A DNA stretch of 64,000 nt, from positions 35,608 through 99,607 of the forward strand of contig NZ_LZHZ01000021.1 in assembly GCF_001667505.1 (NCBI RefSeq), given 5' to 3'. Both the position numbers and the translations under genes were made by a program. Below are positions 43,923 through 54,270 of this stretch, piece by piece (position 1 is the first letter of the stretch; each line of letters starts with the position of its first letter). The stretch is from Mycobacterium sp. ACS1612 (GTDB lineage: Bacteria > Actinomycetota > Actinomycetes > Mycobacteriales > Mycobacteriaceae). Under the pieces are notes generated by a model. The model was not told the origin of the DNA and did not search any database. It worked only from the letters and a program-made list of their open reading frames with translations.

Positions 43923-44981
43923 TTATCCCCAGGTCGCTGCGGTCGCTTCGGCCAGGCTTTCCAGCTGGTTCGCCGCGTCCTCGATGGCCAGTTCGACAGA
44001 ACCCGCGTGGTCGGCAATCGAGTGCGCCGCCGCGATGCCCGCATCGGCCAGCGCCGCGTCGTCCAGCGTGACCTGCCCGGCAAGCACGAGCACCGGGATC
44101 TGGTGCGACCGGGCGCCCGCGGCGAGAGCGCTGACCACTTTGCCGTGCAGCGACTGGTCGTCGAACCGGCCCTCGCCGGTGATCACCAGTTGCGCCGCGG
44201 CGACGTCGTCGGCCAGTCGGGTGTGCTCGGCGATCACCGCGGCGCCCGATTCCCGGCGGCCGCCCAGCGCGAGCAGCCCGGCGCCGAGGCCCCCGGCCGC
44301 ACCCGCGCCTGGTTCCTCACTGACCGGTCTGCCTGCCGCGGCGTTCAGTTCCACCGCCCAGTCGCTCAGTCGCTGCTCGAGTACCCGCACGGTGTCGGGA
44401 TCGGCGCCCTTCTGCGGGCCGAACACCGCCGCGGCGCCCATCGGCCCGAGCAACGGATGCTCGACGTCGGTGGCGGCAATGAGCTCGATGTCGGCCAACA
44501 GCTCGCGGCCTTTGGCGAGTCCGCCGAGTTCTTCGATCATGCCCTTTCCGCCGTCGGTGCAGCTGCTGCCGCCCATGCCGACGACGATCCGCCCCCCGCC
44601 TGCGGCCACCGCCGCCGCGATCAGCTGACCGACTCCGCGGCTGTGCGCGGCCAGCGCGGTCTGCACCGTCGGCGGGCCGGGCAGCAGGGCCAGCCCGCAC
44701 GCCTGCGCGCATTCGATGTAGGCCGTCCGCGGCGGGGCCGGATCGAGCACCCATTCCGCGCACACCTCGTCAGTCAGCGGGCCGCTCACCCGCGCGCTGT
44801 GCACCTCACCGAACCGGCTGCCCAGCACCCGGACGAAACCCGGGCCGCCGTCGGACTGCGGCGCCAGGGTGAGCGCGTCACCGTCGCGGGCGCGACGCCA
44901 ACCGCGTGCGATGGCCTCGGCGGCCTGCACCGCGGTCAGGCTGTCGCCAAAGCTGTCGGGGGCGATCAACACCTGCACCAC
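43923..44981 (-). CDS. Glycerate kinase (GlxK/GarK family)
   Basis: 352 aa. Phosphorylates glycerate in glyoxylate or serine metabolism. Seen: the N-terminal family motif [20 protein letters not shown] (family usually has LxAPDSFKGSLSA) and the [17 protein letters not shown] motif in the middle. The Lys usual in PDSFKxSLSA is Gly here (PDSFGDSL), which may affect activity. GTG start, 20 bp from the divergent DUF3043 gene, so the promoters must overlap. Confidence 0.92.
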   Translation of the reverse strand: MVQVLIAPDSFGDSLTAVQAAEAIARGWRRARDGDALTLAPQSDGGPGFVRVLGSRFGEVHSARVSGPLTDEVCAEWVLDPAPPRTAYIECAQACGLALLPGPPTVQTALAAHSRGVGQLIAAAVAAGGGRIVVGMGGSSCTDGGKGMIEELGGLAKGRELLADIELIAATDVEHPLLGPMGAAAVFGPQKGADPDTVRVLEQRLSDWAVELNAAAGRPVSEEPGAGAAGGLGAGLLALGGRRESGAAVIAEHTRLADDVAAAQLVITGEGRFDDQSLHGKVVSALAAGARSHQIPVLVLAGQVTLDDAALADAGIAAAHSIADHAGSVELAIEDAANQLESLAEATAATWG

Positions 44982-45001
44982 GGCAGACTAATCTGGCACA
45001 C

Positions 45002-45667
45002 GTGAAACTGCTGGGCCGCAAGAAGGACAACCCGGACTCGGACAAGGGCCTCGACGAGGTCGCATCCGAAGCCGAGACCGGCTCGCAGCGCACGGGCACC
45101 ACGGCGCCGAAGGGCAAGCCGACCCCCAAGCGCAATCAGGGCAGGCGCGGCCCGGTGGCTCCGGCGCCGATGACCGCGGCCGAGGCGCGGCGCCGTCGCA
45201 AGGAGATGGGCGCGAAGCTGAGCCGCGAGGAACGCAAGGCCGAGCGCCTCGCCCGCCGCGCCGACATGGCCGAGCGCCGCGAGAAGATGATGGCGGGTGA
45301 GGACGCCTACCTGCTGCCGCGGGACAAGGGTCCGGTGCGGCGCTACGTCCGCGACGTCGTCGATTCCCGCCGAAATGTGCTCGGCCTGTTCATGCCTTCG
45401 GCACTGGGCCTGATCTTCATCATGCTGGCGGTGCCGTCCCTGCAGGTTCAGCGGCTGCTGTCCCCCGCCATGCTGGTGCTGGTCCTGATCATGGTGATCG
45501 ATGGTTTCTGGGTGGGCCGCAAGGTCAACAAGCTGGTCGACGCCAAGTTCCCCGACAACACCGAAAGCGGTTGGAAACTCGGCTTTTACGCCGCCAGCCG
45601 CGCCTCGCAGCTGCGCCGGATGCGTGCCCCGCGGCCGCAGGTCGAGCGCGGCGCCAAGGTGTCCTGA
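45002..45667 (+). CDS. DUF3043 membrane protein (Rv2206 homologue)
   Basis: 221 aa. A highly charged, Lys/Arg/Glu-rich cytoplasmic N-terminal half with coiled-coil character (EARRRRKEMGAKLSREERKA) precedes two close membrane helices (VLGLFMPSALGLIFIMLAV and LLSPAMLVLVLIMVIDGFWVG) and a basic tail. Actinobacteria-specific family without known function. GTG start. It is followed 6 bp later by the cobalamin genes but there is no obvious functional link. Confidence 0.88.
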   Translation: MKLLGRKKDNPDSDKGLDEVASEAETGSQRTGTTAPKGKPTPKRNQGRRGPVAPAPMTAAEARRRRKEMGAKLSREERKAERLARRADMAERREKMMAGEDAYLLPRDKGPVRRYVRDVVDSRRNVLGLFMPSALGLIFIMLAVPSLQVQRLLSPAMLVLVLIMVIDGFWVGRKVNKLVDAKFPDNTESGWKLGFYAASRASQLRRMRAPRPQVERGAKVS

Positions 45668-45673
45668 CCGCCC

Positions 45674-46207
45674 GTGCGGACACTGGTGCTCGGGGGTATC
45701 AGGTCGGGTAAATCACGGTGGGCGGAGTCGGCGGTCGCCGATTCGGCTGGTGGCGGGCGGCCCGTGCGCTATCTGGCCACCGGCGCACAGCACCACGACG
45801 ATGCCGAATGGTCCGCGCGCATCGCAGCGCATCGGGTCAGGCGCCCGGCGCACTGGGAAACCGTCGAAACCGTCGAGGTGGCAACACAACTGCGGACTGA
45901 CGGCACCATTGCGACGTTGGTCGACGACGTCGGCGGCTGGCTGACCGCGACAATGGATCGCCGCGACGCGTGGACCGCGGGATCCGTCGACGACGACGTG
46001 GCCGATCTCGTCGACGCGGTGCGGGCGTATCCCTCGCTGCTCGCGCTCATCAGCCCGGAGGTGGGTTTGACGGTGGTACCGCCGACGGCGGCGGGCCGAC
46101 GGTTCGCCGACGAGTTGGGCACCCTGAACCAGCGGTTGGCGCAGGTGTGCGATCGCGTGGTGCTGGTGGTCGCGGGCCAGCCATTGACTGTGAAGGCGCC
46201 GTCGTGA
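45674..46207 (+). CDS. cobU: CobU, adenosylcobinamide kinase/guanylyltransferase
   Basis: 177 aa bifunctional enzyme of the nucleotide-loop assembly of coenzyme B12. The P-loop [12 protein letters not shown] is at the N-terminus. His in [15 protein letters not shown] is in the region of the guanylylated residue. The GTG start is 6 bp after the DUF3043 gene and the TGA overlaps the cobT start (GTGA). In M. tuberculosis cobU lies elsewhere (Rv0254c), so the complete cobU-cobT-cobS cluster is probably the ancestral arrangement. No cobalamin riboswitch is seen upstream. Confidence 0.94.
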   Translation: MRTLVLGGIRSGKSRWAESAVADSAGGGRPVRYLATGAQHHDDAEWSARIAAHRVRRPAHWETVETVEVATQLRTDGTIATLVDDVGGWLTATMDRRDAWTAGSVDDDVADLVDAVRAYPSLLALISPEVGLTVVPPTAAGRRFADELGTLNQRLAQVCDRVVLVVAGQPLTVKAPS

Positions 46208-47241
46208 CCGAATTCGACATCACTGCACCCGATCTCGACGCGGCCGCGGCGGCGCGCGCCCGCCAGGACCGGCTGACCAAACCGCCCGGCTCACTCGGCA
46301 GGCTCGAAGACCTGTCGGTGTGGGTGGCGGCCTGCCAGGGGGTGTGCCCGCCGCGGCAGTTCACACGCCCGCGGGTGGTGGTCTTCGCCGCCGACCACGG
46401 CGTCGCTTCCGCGGGCGTATCGGCCTACCCGGCGGAGGTCACAGCGCAGATGGTGGCCAACTTCGACTCGGGCGGCGCGGCCATCAACGTGCTCGCCGAG
46501 GTCGCGGGCGCCAGCGTCCGGGTGGTCGACATCGCGGTGGACACCGACGAACCGCGCTCGCCGTCGATCGGCGCGCACAAGGTGCGGCGCGGCAGCGGCA
46601 ACATCGCGGTCGAGGATGCGCTGAGTCCCGAAGAGGCGACCGCCGCGATCCAGGCGGGCCGCAGCATCGCCGACGAGGAGGTGGACTCCGGCGCCGACCT
46701 GCTGATCGCAGGCGATATGGGCATCGGAAACACCACGGCGGCAACGACTTTGATCGCGGCGCTGACCAACGCCGAACCCGTCGCCGTGGTCGGCAGGGGC
46801 ACCGGCATCGACGACGCAGGCTGGATACGCAAAACCGCCGCGGTTCGCGACGCACTGTATCGGGCCCGCAAGTTCACCTCGGATCCTGTTGCGTTGCTTC
46901 AGGTTTGCGGTGGCGCCGACTTCGCTGCGATGGCCGGGTTCTGCGCGCAGGCCGCGGTCCGCCGCACGCCGGTGTTGCTCGACGGTGTGGTGGTGACAGC
47001 GGCTGCACTCGTGGCCGACAGGATGGCGCCGGGCGCACAGCAGTGGTGGCAGGCCGGACACCGGTCGACCGAACCCGCGCACACGCTGGCGTTGCAGCAC
47101 CTCCAGCTCGAACCGATCGTCGACATGCGGATGCGGCTCGGCGAGGGCACCGGCGCCGTGGTCGCGCTGCCCATCGTGCGGGCCGCCGTCGCCGCACTGG
47201 CGTCGATGGCGACGTTCGACGAGGCGGGCGTCAGCACGTGA
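46204..47241 (+). CDS. cobT: CobT, nicotinate-nucleotide:dimethylbenzimidazole phosphoribosyltransferase
   Basis: 345 aa. Makes alpha-ribazole phosphate, the lower ligand of cobalamin. Motifs: [19 protein letters not shown] near residue 65, the nucleotide site [14 protein letters not shown] and, near the C-terminus, [13 protein letters not shown] with the Glu used as catalytic base. GTG start overlapping cobU. The frame is open further upstream, but only antisense or shifted to cobU. Stop overlaps the cobS GTG. Confidence 0.95.
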   Translation: MTEFDITAPDLDAAAAARARQDRLTKPPGSLGRLEDLSVWVAACQGVCPPRQFTRPRVVVFAADHGVASAGVSAYPAEVTAQMVANFDSGGAAINVLAEVAGASVRVVDIAVDTDEPRSPSIGAHKVRRGSGNIAVEDALSPEEATAAIQAGRSIADEEVDSGADLLIAGDMGIGNTTAATTLIAALTNAEPVAVVGRGTGIDDAGWIRKTAAVRDALYRARKFTSDPVALLQVCGGADFAAMAGFCAQAAVRRTPVLLDGVVVTAAALVADRMAPGAQQWWQAGHRSTEPAHTLALQHLQLEPIVDMRMRLGEGTGAVVALPIVRAAVAALASMATFDEAGVST

Positions 47242-47969
47242 TCCGCTCGGTCACAGGCGCATTGGCGTTTGCGACCGTCCTGCCCGTGCGCAGCTCGGCC
47301 GGCGTCGGCCGCGGCGTCATCACTGCGCTGCCCGTCGTCGGTTTGGCACTCGGGGCGTTGGCGGGTGCAACCGTGTGGGTCTCGTCGTCGGTGTTCGGCG
47401 CGGGAAATCCGCTCGTCGGCGTGCTGGTGGTGGCGGTCCTGTTGCTCGTCACCCGCGGCCTGCACATCGACGGGCTTTCCGACACCGCCGACGCACTGGG
47501 TTGTTATGGGCCGCCGGAGCGCGCGCTCGCTGTGATGCGCGACGGTTCCGCGGGACCGTTCGGAGTGGCCGCCGCGGTGGTGGCGATTCTGCTTCAGGCC
47601 TTGGCGTTCACCGGACTCGGCGTCGTCGCGGTGATCGTCGCCGTGGCGGCCGGACGGGTGGCCGCGGTCGCGGCGTGCAGGCGTTCAGTGCCTGCGGCTC
47701 AGGGCAGTTCGCTCGGCGGCCGGGCCGCCGGAACCCAACCGGTCGCGGTGGTGCTGGTTTGGGTGACCGCGGTCGCGGCGCTGGCGGTACTGGCGGATTC
47801 GCGACGGTGGCAGGGCCCGGCGGCCGTCGTCGTCGCGTTGGCATGCGCGATGGTGCTCGTCGCGCATTGCGTCCGCCGGTTCGGCGGGATCACCGGCGAC
47901 GTGCTCGGTGCCGCCGTCGAGGTGGCGACGACGGTGGCCGCCGTCGGATTGGCCGCGGGAAGCGGTTAG
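47238..47969 (+). CDS. cobS: CobS, cobalamin synthase (adenosylcobinamide-GDP ribazoletransferase)
   Basis: 243-aa polytopic membrane enzyme that joins adenosylcobinamide-GDP to alpha-ribazole (phosphate). The signature [16 protein letters not shown] near residue 75 holds the acidic catalytic cluster. About six hydrophobic segments follow, including [20 protein letters not shown], and the C-terminal [16 protein letters not shown] is also conserved. Starts at GTG 47238 overlapping cobT, so cobU, cobT and cobS form one coupled operon. Confidence 0.95.
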   Translation: MIRSVTGALAFATVLPVRSSAGVGRGVITALPVVGLALGALAGATVWVSSSVFGAGNPLVGVLVVAVLLLVTRGLHIDGLSDTADALGCYGPPERALAVMRDGSAGPFGVAAAVVAILLQALAFTGLGVVAVIVAVAAGRVAAVAACRRSVPAAQGSSLGGRAAGTQPVAVVLVWVTAVAALAVLADSRRWQGPAAVVVALACAMVLVAHCVRRFGGITGDVLGAAVEVATTVAAVGLAAGSG

Positions 47970-47987
47970 CGCGGTTAGTGTCCTGCT

Positions 47988-49298
47988 GTGAGCACGTTGT
48001 CGGTGGATCTGCGGACGTTGAGCTACGAAGCGTTCATCTTCTTCTATCCGCTGGTGATCATGGACGTCACCCGCACGCAGACCATCAACACGCCGCAGGA
48101 CACCAAGCCCGGCTTCGGCCCACCCAACACCTTCCACCACGTCCGCGAATATCCGACCGCGGACTTCCGCTCGGTGGTGCGGCCGAATTTCGACACCCTG
48201 TACTCGTCGGCGTTTCTGGACCTGACAGCAGGCCCAATGATGCTGACCGCACCCGACACCGAGGATCGGTACTACCTACTGCCGATGCTGGACATGTGGA
48301 CCGACGTGTTCGCCTGCCCTGGCAAGCGCACGACGGGCACCGATGCGCAGCGGTTCGTCATCACCGGTCCGGGCGATCCCGGCGAACTGCCCGAGGGCGT
48401 ACCCGTGCTCGAGGCGCCTACCCCGTATGTGTGGCTCATCGGCCGTACACAGACCAATGGGCCCGACGACTACGCCGCCGTCCACAAGGTGCAGGACGGC
48501 CTGACCCTGGCACCGCTGCGCGAAAACCCGCAGCACCGCATCGATCCCGACGTCGACACCACCACCGAACCGCTGCGGGTGGTCAACGGCATGGGTGCGC
48601 TCGCGTACCTGACGTACGCGGCGCAACTGCTGGCGGTCAACCCACCGCACGCCACCGACTACGCGATCCTGGCGCGGCTGCGTCATCTCGGAATCGAGCC
48701 CGGTAAGCCGTTCGACGCCAACCGTTTTGACGCCCGCCAACAAGCCGAGATACAGGCAGGCCGCGACGACGCATTCGCAGCGTTGATGGCCGCGGCCCCC
48801 GCGCTGGCGCCCAGCGTCAATGGCTGGATGACGATGACCGACACCGTCGGCGTGTACGGCAACTCCTATCTGCGGCGCGCCGCGGTCGCCTTGGTGGGCC
48901 TTGGCGCCAACCAACCCGAGGACGCGGTGTACCCGCTGCTGACCGCCGACGCCGACGGCCGGCCGTTGACCGGGGACCGCAGCTACGTCCTTCACTTCGA
49001 GGCCGACGAACTGCCGCCGGCGTATGCGTTCTGGTCGGTGACGATGTACGACGCCGAGGGTTACCAGGTGGCCAATGAGCTCAACCGGTTCGCCATCGGT
49101 GATCGCGATCAGTTGGCCTACAACGCGGACGGCTCGCTGGACCTCTATCTGCAACACCACAGCCCCGGGCCCGATCGCGAATCGAACTGGTTGCCCGCGC
49201 CGTTGGGCCCACTGGGCGTGACGATGCGGCTTTACGCACCGAAACGTGAGGTCATCCTCGGTCGGTGGCATCCACCCGCGGTCCGCAACATCAGTTAG
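47988..49298 (+). CDS. DUF1254/DUF1214 domain protein
   Basis: 436 aa. The N-terminal DUF1254 domain shows the typical opening SYEAFIFFYPLVIMDVTR and VVRPNFDTLYSSAFLDL. The C-terminal DUF1214 domain includes FHFEADELPPAYAFWSVTMY (as LPPAYAFWSVTMYD) and LYLQHHSPGPDRESNWLPAP, a well conserved ending. No signal peptide. Function unknown; related proteins are broadly spread in soil bacteria. It occupies the slot of the membrane gene Rv2209 in M. tuberculosis, so this site differs between species. GTG start, 18 bp after cobS. Confidence 0.9.
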   Translation: MSTLSVDLRTLSYEAFIFFYPLVIMDVTRTQTINTPQDTKPGFGPPNTFHHVREYPTADFRSVVRPNFDTLYSSAFLDLTAGPMMLTAPDTEDRYYLLPMLDMWTDVFACPGKRTTGTDAQRFVITGPGDPGELPEGVPVLEAPTPYVWLIGRTQTNGPDDYAAVHKVQDGLTLAPLRENPQHRIDPDVDTTTEPLRVVNGMGALAYLTYAAQLLAVNPPHATDYAILARLRHLGIEPGKPFDANRFDARQQAEIQAGRDDAFAALMAAAPALAPSVNGWMTMTDTVGVYGNSYLRRAAVALVGLGANQPEDAVYPLLTADADGRPLTGDRSYVLHFEADELPPAYAFWSVTMYDAEGYQVANELNRFAIGDRDQLAYNADGSLDLYLQHHSPGPDRESNWLPAPLGPLGVTMRLYAPKREVILGRWHPPAVRNIS

Positions 49299-49335
49299 CT
49301 GACCCGCCCGAACGGCACCGCCGCCGCCGCGTCCG

Positions 49336-49353
49336 CCCTCGGCCTCACGAGGG
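49336..49353. terminator. Possible bidirectional hairpin between DUF1254 gene and ilvE
   Basis: CCCTCG (49336-49341) and CGAGGG (49348-49353) with loop GCCTCA form a 6-bp GC-rich hairpin in the 64-bp convergent spacer. No T-run on either side. Plausible but weak. Confidence 0.45.
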
Positions 49354-49362
49354 GCTGGTCGG

Positions 49363-50469
49363 CTAGGACAGCCGGGCCATCCAGCCGTGCGTATCGGCGA
49401 ACATGCCACGCTGGATGCCGGTCAACGTGTCGCGCAGGGCCATCGTGATCTCCCCCGGTCCGCCGTCGGCGATGGTGAATTCGCCGTCACCGTACTTGAC
49501 CCGGGCGACCGGGGTGATCACCGCCGCGGTGCCGCACGCGAACACCTCGGTGATCTCGCCCGCCGCGACCTTCTTCTGCCACTCCTCGACGTCGATCTTG
49601 CGTTCCTCGACCGCGAATCCGGCGTCAGTTGCCAACTGCAGCAAGGCATCCCGCGTCACGCCTGGCAGGATCGACCCGCTCAGCTCGGGGGTGACCAGCC
49701 GGGCCGTTCCGCCGCTGCCGAACACGAAGAACAGGTTCATCCCGCCCATCTCTTCGACGAAGCGGCGCTCGGCGGCATCGAGCCACACCACCTGATCGCA
49801 GTCGTTCTCGATGGCCTGCGCCTGGGCCAGCAGAGACGCGGCGTAGTTGCCGCCGAATTTGGCCGCGCCGGTGCCGCCGGGGCAGGCGCGCACGTATTCG
49901 GTCGACAACCAGACGCTGACCGGTTTGATGCCGCCCTTGAAGTAGGCCCCCGCGGGCGAGGCGATCACCATGTAGCGGTATTCGTTGGCGGGCCGGACCC
50001 CGAGACCGGGCTCGGTGGCGAAGACATACGGCCGCAAGTACAGCGACTCCTCGCCGCCCGCTGGCGGCACCCACGGCTCGTCGACGGCGATCAGCTGCCG
50101 CAGCGACTCGATGAACACCTCTTCGGGCAGTTCGGGGATGGCGAGCCGACGCGCCGACGCGCGCAACCGCCTGGCGTTGGCCTCCGGCCGGAACGACACG
50201 ATCGACCCGTCGGCCCAGCGGTAGGCCTTGAGTCCTTCGAAGATCTCCTGGGCGTAGTGCAGCACGATGGCCGACGGGTCCAGTTCGATCGGCCCGTAGG
50301 GGATCACCCGCGCGTTGTGCCAGCCTTTGCCCTGCGCCCAGTCGATGGACACCATGTGGTCGGTGTGGAATTGGCCGAACGGCGGATCGTTCAGGATCGA
50401 CGCCCGTACCTCGTCGGTCACCGGGTTCGCATTGCGCTCTACGGTGAATTCGAGGGGGCCGTCGGTCAT
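49363..50469 (-). CDS. ilvE: IlvE, branched-chain amino acid aminotransferase
   Basis: 368 aa, fold type IV PLP enzyme interconverting branched-chain amino acids and their keto acids; in mycobacteria it also makes methionine from its keto acid. The PLP Lys is in [15 protein letters not shown], and the region [13 protein letters not shown] is typical of the mitochondrial-like group. ATG start at 50469. Monocistronic; the gcvT-like gene upstream ends 22 bp away and may be cotranscribed. Confidence 0.95.
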   Translation of the reverse strand: MTDGPLEFTVERNANPVTDEVRASILNDPPFGQFHTDHMVSIDWAQGKGWHNARVIPYGPIELDPSAIVLHYAQEIFEGLKAYRWADGSIVSFRPEANARRLRASARRLAIPELPEEVFIESLRQLIAVDEPWVPPAGGEESLYLRPYVFATEPGLGVRPANEYRYMVIASPAGAYFKGGIKPVSVWLSTEYVRACPGGTGAAKFGGNYAASLLAQAQAIENDCDQVVWLDAAERRFVEEMGGMNLFFVFGSGGTARLVTPELSGSILPGVTRDALLQLATDAGFAVEERKIDVEEWQKKVAAGEITEVFACGTAAVITPVARVKYGDGEFTIADGGPGEITMALRDTLTGIQRGMFADTHGWMARLS

Positions 50470-50491
50470 GCAGCGATTGTATATCCGTTAG

Positions 50492-51595
50492 CTACCGGGT
50501 TTTTGCCGCGACGAACGGGGGCTTCACCACTTCGCATTCGACGCTTCGGCCGCGAACGTCCACCGCGACGTGCTGACCGTCGGCAACGGTCGTGCCCTTT
50601 ACGTCAGTGTCGATCAACGCCAACGCGATGCCCACCTTCAAGCCGGGAGAAAACGTTCCCGACGTCGTCACCCCGATTTGCGTGTCGCCGTCGAGCACCG
50701 CGAGGTCGGGCCGCAGCACCCCGCGCCCGACCGCGCGCAGGCCGCGCAACTTCCGCTTCGGGCCTGCCTGCTTCTCGGCCAGCAGCGCGTCGCGACCCCA
50801 GAACGCGTCCTTCTTCCACCCGACCGCCCATCCGCACCCCGCCTGCAGCGGCGAGATCTCCAGGGACAACTCGTGGCCGTGCAGCGGATAGCCCATCTCG
50901 GTGCGCAGGGTGTCGCGTGCGCCAAGCCCGGCAAGTTCACCGCCGGCCGCGCCGACCGCGTCGACGAGCGCGTCGAAGACTACCTGGCAGGTGTCCCACG
51001 GCGGCAGCAACTCGTACCCGTGCTCTCCGGTGTAACCGGTACGGCACACGCGCACCGGCACGCCGCGGAACTCCGCGTCGACGTATTCCATGTAGTCCAT
51101 GTCGGTCGGCAGCCCCAGCCCGCCGAGCACGTCCGTCGACTTCGGGCCCTGCACGGCCAGCACCGCGTACGACCGGTGCTCGTCGGTGACCGTCACGCCT
51201 TGCGGTGCACGTTCCTGCAGCGCGGCGACGACGGCAGGCGTGTTGGCCGCGTTGGGCACCAGGAAGATCTCGTCGTCGGAGACGTAGTAGGCGATCAAGT
51301 CGTCGATCACGCCGCCGGATTCGTTGCAGCACAACGTGTATTGCGCCTTACCGGGTCCGATGCGGCGCAGGTCGTTGGTGAGCGCGGAGTTGACGAACTC
51401 GGCTGCGCCGGGCCCGTGCACCAGGGCCTTGCCGAGGTGGCTGACATCGAACAGGCCGACCGTGGTCCGCGTCGCGGTGTGCTCGCTGACCGTGCCCGCG
51501 TACGACACGGGCATCAGCCAGCCCGAGAATTCCGCGAAACTCGCGCCGAGTTGCCGATGCCGTTCCTCGAGGGGGCCGTGCAGAACTTCGCTCAC
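50492..51595 (-). CDS. gcvT: GcvT, aminomethyltransferase (glycine cleavage T protein)
   Basis: 367 aa. Tetrahydrofolate-dependent T protein of the glycine cleavage system, releasing ammonia and forming methylene-THF. Conserved stretches: [26 protein letters not shown], the catalytic-Asp region NDLRRI, and [12 protein letters not shown]. The closeness to full-length T proteins makes this more likely a true GcvT than a YgfZ-like protein. GTG 51595; the frame runs further but the gap to the divergent cyclase gene is only 46 bp. Confidence 0.93.
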   Translation of the reverse strand: MSEVLHGPLEERHRQLGASFAEFSGWLMPVSYAGTVSEHTATRTTVGLFDVSHLGKALVHGPGAAEFVNSALTNDLRRIGPGKAQYTLCCNESGGVIDDLIAYYVSDDEIFLVPNAANTPAVVAALQERAPQGVTVTDEHRSYAVLAVQGPKSTDVLGGLGLPTDMDYMEYVDAEFRGVPVRVCRTGYTGEHGYELLPPWDTCQVVFDALVDAVGAAGGELAGLGARDTLRTEMGYPLHGHELSLEISPLQAGCGWAVGWKKDAFWGRDALLAEKQAGPKRKLRGLRAVGRGVLRPDLAVLDGDTQIGVTTSGTFSPGLKVGIALALIDTDVKGTTVADGQHVAVDVRGRSVECEVVKPPFVAAKTR

Positions 51596-51641
51596 GCCGA
51601 ACCACCCTAGTGGGAAGGTCCGCGCTGGCAGACTCGGGTGC

Positions 51642-52727
51642 GTGGTCGATTTCGACGCGCTGGAGGCTGCCGGTATCGCCAATGCCCGGCAACGGGTCGG
51701 CCTCATCGAGTATCTCGACGGTCTCGGGTTCACGGCCGACGAGATGGTCGAGGCCGAGCGCCGGGGCCGCCTGTTCGGCCTGGCTGGTGACGCGCTGCAA
51801 TGGTCGGGCCGCCCGATTCACACGCTGCACAGCGCCGCGGCGGCGCTCGGTGTGTCCGACGACGAGTTGGTGCACGCGTGGGAGGCGCTCGGCCTGACGT
51901 TGGCCGATCACGACACTCCGTCATTGAGCCAGGCCGACGTCGACGGACTGGCCGCGTGGGCGACGCTGCGGAAAGTCACCGGCGAGGACGCGGCGCGGAA
52001 CTTCCTGCGGGTGCTCGGTGCGTCGATAGCCCGCCTCGCCGAGGCCAGCGGATCGATGATCCGGATCGCACAGCCCGAACTGATGATGACGCACACCCAG
52101 GACGAGCTCACCACCGCGGTGGCCTACCGCTCCGTCGCCGAGCTGGTGCCGGGCCTCACCGCACTGATGGACTCGGTGTTCCGTCATCAGATCACAAGTG
52201 CCAGAGCGTATTTCGAAGGTGTCATCAGCGACGCCACCGCAAACATCACGTGCGGTGTCGGGTTCGCGGACCTGTCCGGATTCACCGTGTTGACGCAGCG
52301 GCTCACGCCTGCCGAATTGTCGGACCTGCTCGTCGAGTTCGGCGGCGCCGTCAGCGACGTGGTGCACGCCGACGGCGGGCGCGTAGTCAAGTTCATCGGC
52401 GACGAAGTGATGTGGGTGACGGCGCGGCCGGAGTTGCTGGCCAAGGTCGCCGTCGACCTGGTCGAGTACCCGCGAGCGCGCGAGGCCGGTTTGCAGGTAC
52501 GCGCCGGGCTCGGCTACGGCTCGGTGCTGGCGCTGGGCGGCGACTATTTCGGCACCCCGGTCAACCTGGCGGCCCGCCTGGTGGCGGCCGCCGCTCCAGG
52601 CCAGATCCTGGCATCGAGCGACGTCCGAGACGAGCTGCCGGACTGGTCAGCCATCCCACAGGATCCGTTGGTGCTCAAGGGCTTCGACGAGCCGGTGATG
52701 GCCTACGACCTGCACGTCAGCCGCTGA
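51642..52727 (+). CDS. Class III adenylate cyclase (Rv2212 homologue)
   Basis: 361 aa. The N-terminal ~180 residues form a regulatory helical domain; the C-terminal cyclase domain has [15 protein letters not shown] with the first metal Asp and [11 protein letters not shown] with the second metal Asp plus the adenine-selective Lys. [15 protein letters not shown] supplies the transition-state Asn and Arg. All canonical residues appear present, so it should be active as a homodimer making cAMP. The M. tuberculosis enzyme is reported to respond to pH and fatty acids. GTG 51642 is chosen; an earlier frame extension is antisense to gcvT. Confidence 0.93.
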   Translation: MVDFDALEAAGIANARQRVGLIEYLDGLGFTADEMVEAERRGRLFGLAGDALQWSGRPIHTLHSAAAALGVSDDELVHAWEALGLTLADHDTPSLSQADVDGLAAWATLRKVTGEDAARNFLRVLGASIARLAEASGSMIRIAQPELMMTHTQDELTTAVAYRSVAELVPGLTALMDSVFRHQITSARAYFEGVISDATANITCGVGFADLSGFTVLTQRLTPAELSDLLVEFGGAVSDVVHADGGRVVKFIGDEVMWVTARPELLAKVAVDLVEYPRAREAGLQVRAGLGYGSVLALGGDYFGTPVNLAARLVAAAAPGQILASSDVRDELPDWSAIPQDPLVLKGFDEPVMAYDLHVSR

Positions 52728-52745
52728 GGGCTAGGGTATGGGCTC

Positions 52746-54269
52746 GTGAGCCCTGCAACCCCTGGATACCAAGCCCCCGCGGTCACCGTCGCCTCGTCAC
52801 TTCCGAAACGCACGAAAGGCTCGACGGTGTTGATCGTGCCGGTCGTCAGCGGCCAGGATGACGACGCCACCGCGACCGTCGTCGGCAACCCGTTCCTCGA
52901 CGCCGAGGCCATCGCCGAGATCGACGTCGCGTTGCGGGCGCTCGGCGCGAAGGGCGGCACCGATCAGGTCACCCGGGTGGTCGCGCCGTCGCTGCCGGTG
53001 GACAGTGTGCTCGCGGTCGGACTCGGCAAGGAGCGCGACGACTGGTCCGCCGAGGCGATCCGCCGTGCCGCCGGGGTGGCGGCACGTTCGCTCAACGGCA
53101 CCGAGTCGGCCATCACAACGCTGTCGGATCTGGACCTGAGCGCGACGATCGAAGGCCTGATCCTCGGCGCCTACCGGTTCACCGATTTCCGCAGCGCCAA
53201 GACCGCGCCGAAGGACGCGGGGCTGCAGGAGATCACAGTGCTGACGGCCGACACCAAGGCCAAGACCAACGCGGCGGCGGAACGCGCCACCGACATCGCC
53301 GCCGCCGTGGCCACCGCGCGCGACTTCGTCAACACCCCGCCGAGTCACCTGTTTCCGGCCGAATTCGCCGAGCGGGCAAAGGCTTTGGGCGAGGCCGCAG
53401 GCCTCGAGGTGGAGGTGCTCGACGACAAAGCACTTGCCAAGAACGGCTACGGCGGTGTAATCGGCGTAGGCAAGGGTTCGTCGCGCCCGCCGCGGTTGGT
53501 GCGCTTGTCCCACAAGGGCGCCAAGCGCAAGGGCAAGAAGGTCGCGCTGGTCGGTAAGGGCATCACGTTCGACACCGGCGGGATCTCGATCAAGCCCGCG
53601 GCCAACATGCACCACATGACGTCGGACATGGGCGGTGCGGCGGCGGTGATCGCCACCGTCGTGCTGGCGGCCAAGCGGGGGCTGCCGCTCGACGTGATCG
53701 CAACGGTGCCGATGGCCGAGAACATGCCGTCGGCGACAGCGCAGCGCCCCGGCGATGTGCTGACCCAGTACGGCGGCATCACGGTCGAGGTGCTCAACAC
53801 CGACGCCGAGGGCCGGTTGATCCTGGCCGACGCGATCGTCCGCGCATGCGAAGACAGTCCCGACTACCTGGTCGAGACGTCGACGCTGACCGGCGCGCAG
53901 ACGGTGGCGCTTGGCGCGCGCACGCCGGGGGTGATGGGCAGTGACGAGTTCCGCGACCGCGTCGCAAAACTGTCGCAGGCGGTCGGCGAGAACGGCTGGG
54001 CGATGCCGCTGCCCGAGGAGTTGAAGGACGACCTCAAGTCGACGGTGGCCGATCTGGCCAACGTCAGCGGATCACGGTATGCGGGCATGCTTGTCGCGGG
54101 TACCTACCTGCGTGAGTTCGTCGCCGACGGCGTGCAGTGGGCGCACATCGACATCGCGGCCCCGGCGTACAACACCGGCGGGCCGTGGGGCTACACCGGC
54201 AAGGGGGGCACCGGTGTGCCGACGCGCACCATGTTCGCGGTGCTGGAGGATATCGCCGAGAACGGCTGA
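52746..54269 (+). CDS. pepB: PepA/PepB, leucyl aminopeptidase (M17)
   Basis: 507 aa cytosolic zinc/manganese aminopeptidase that removes N-terminal amino acids; hexameric family. The active-site motif [14 protein letters not shown] is near residue 345, and the metal and substrate loops [19 protein letters not shown] (as [13 protein letters not shown]) and [11 protein letters not shown] are intact. The N-terminal third is the variable, macro-like domain. Start GTG 52746, 18 bp after the cyclase gene. Ends 1 bp from ephD. Confidence 0.95.
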   Translation: MSPATPGYQAPAVTVASSLPKRTKGSTVLIVPVVSGQDDDATATVVGNPFLDAEAIAEIDVALRALGAKGGTDQVTRVVAPSLPVDSVLAVGLGKERDDWSAEAIRRAAGVAARSLNGTESAITTLSDLDLSATIEGLILGAYRFTDFRSAKTAPKDAGLQEITVLTADTKAKTNAAAERATDIAAAVATARDFVNTPPSHLFPAEFAERAKALGEAAGLEVEVLDDKALAKNGYGGVIGVGKGSSRPPRLVRLSHKGAKRKGKKVALVGKGITFDTGGISIKPAANMHHMTSDMGGAAAVIATVVLAAKRGLPLDVIATVPMAENMPSATAQRPGDVLTQYGGITVEVLNTDAEGRLILADAIVRACEDSPDYLVETSTLTGAQTVALGARTPGVMGSDEFRDRVAKLSQAVGENGWAMPLPEELKDDLKSTVADLANVSGSRYAGMLVAGTYLREFVADGVQWAHIDIAAPAYNTGGPWGYTGKGGTGVPTRTMFAVLEDIAENG

Positions 54270-54270
54270 G

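Noticed and set aside
45670..45674. Cobalamin riboswitch before cobU
   Set aside because: Only 6 bp separate cobU from the DUF3043 gene, and no B12-box is seen in the 20 bp spacer before that gene.
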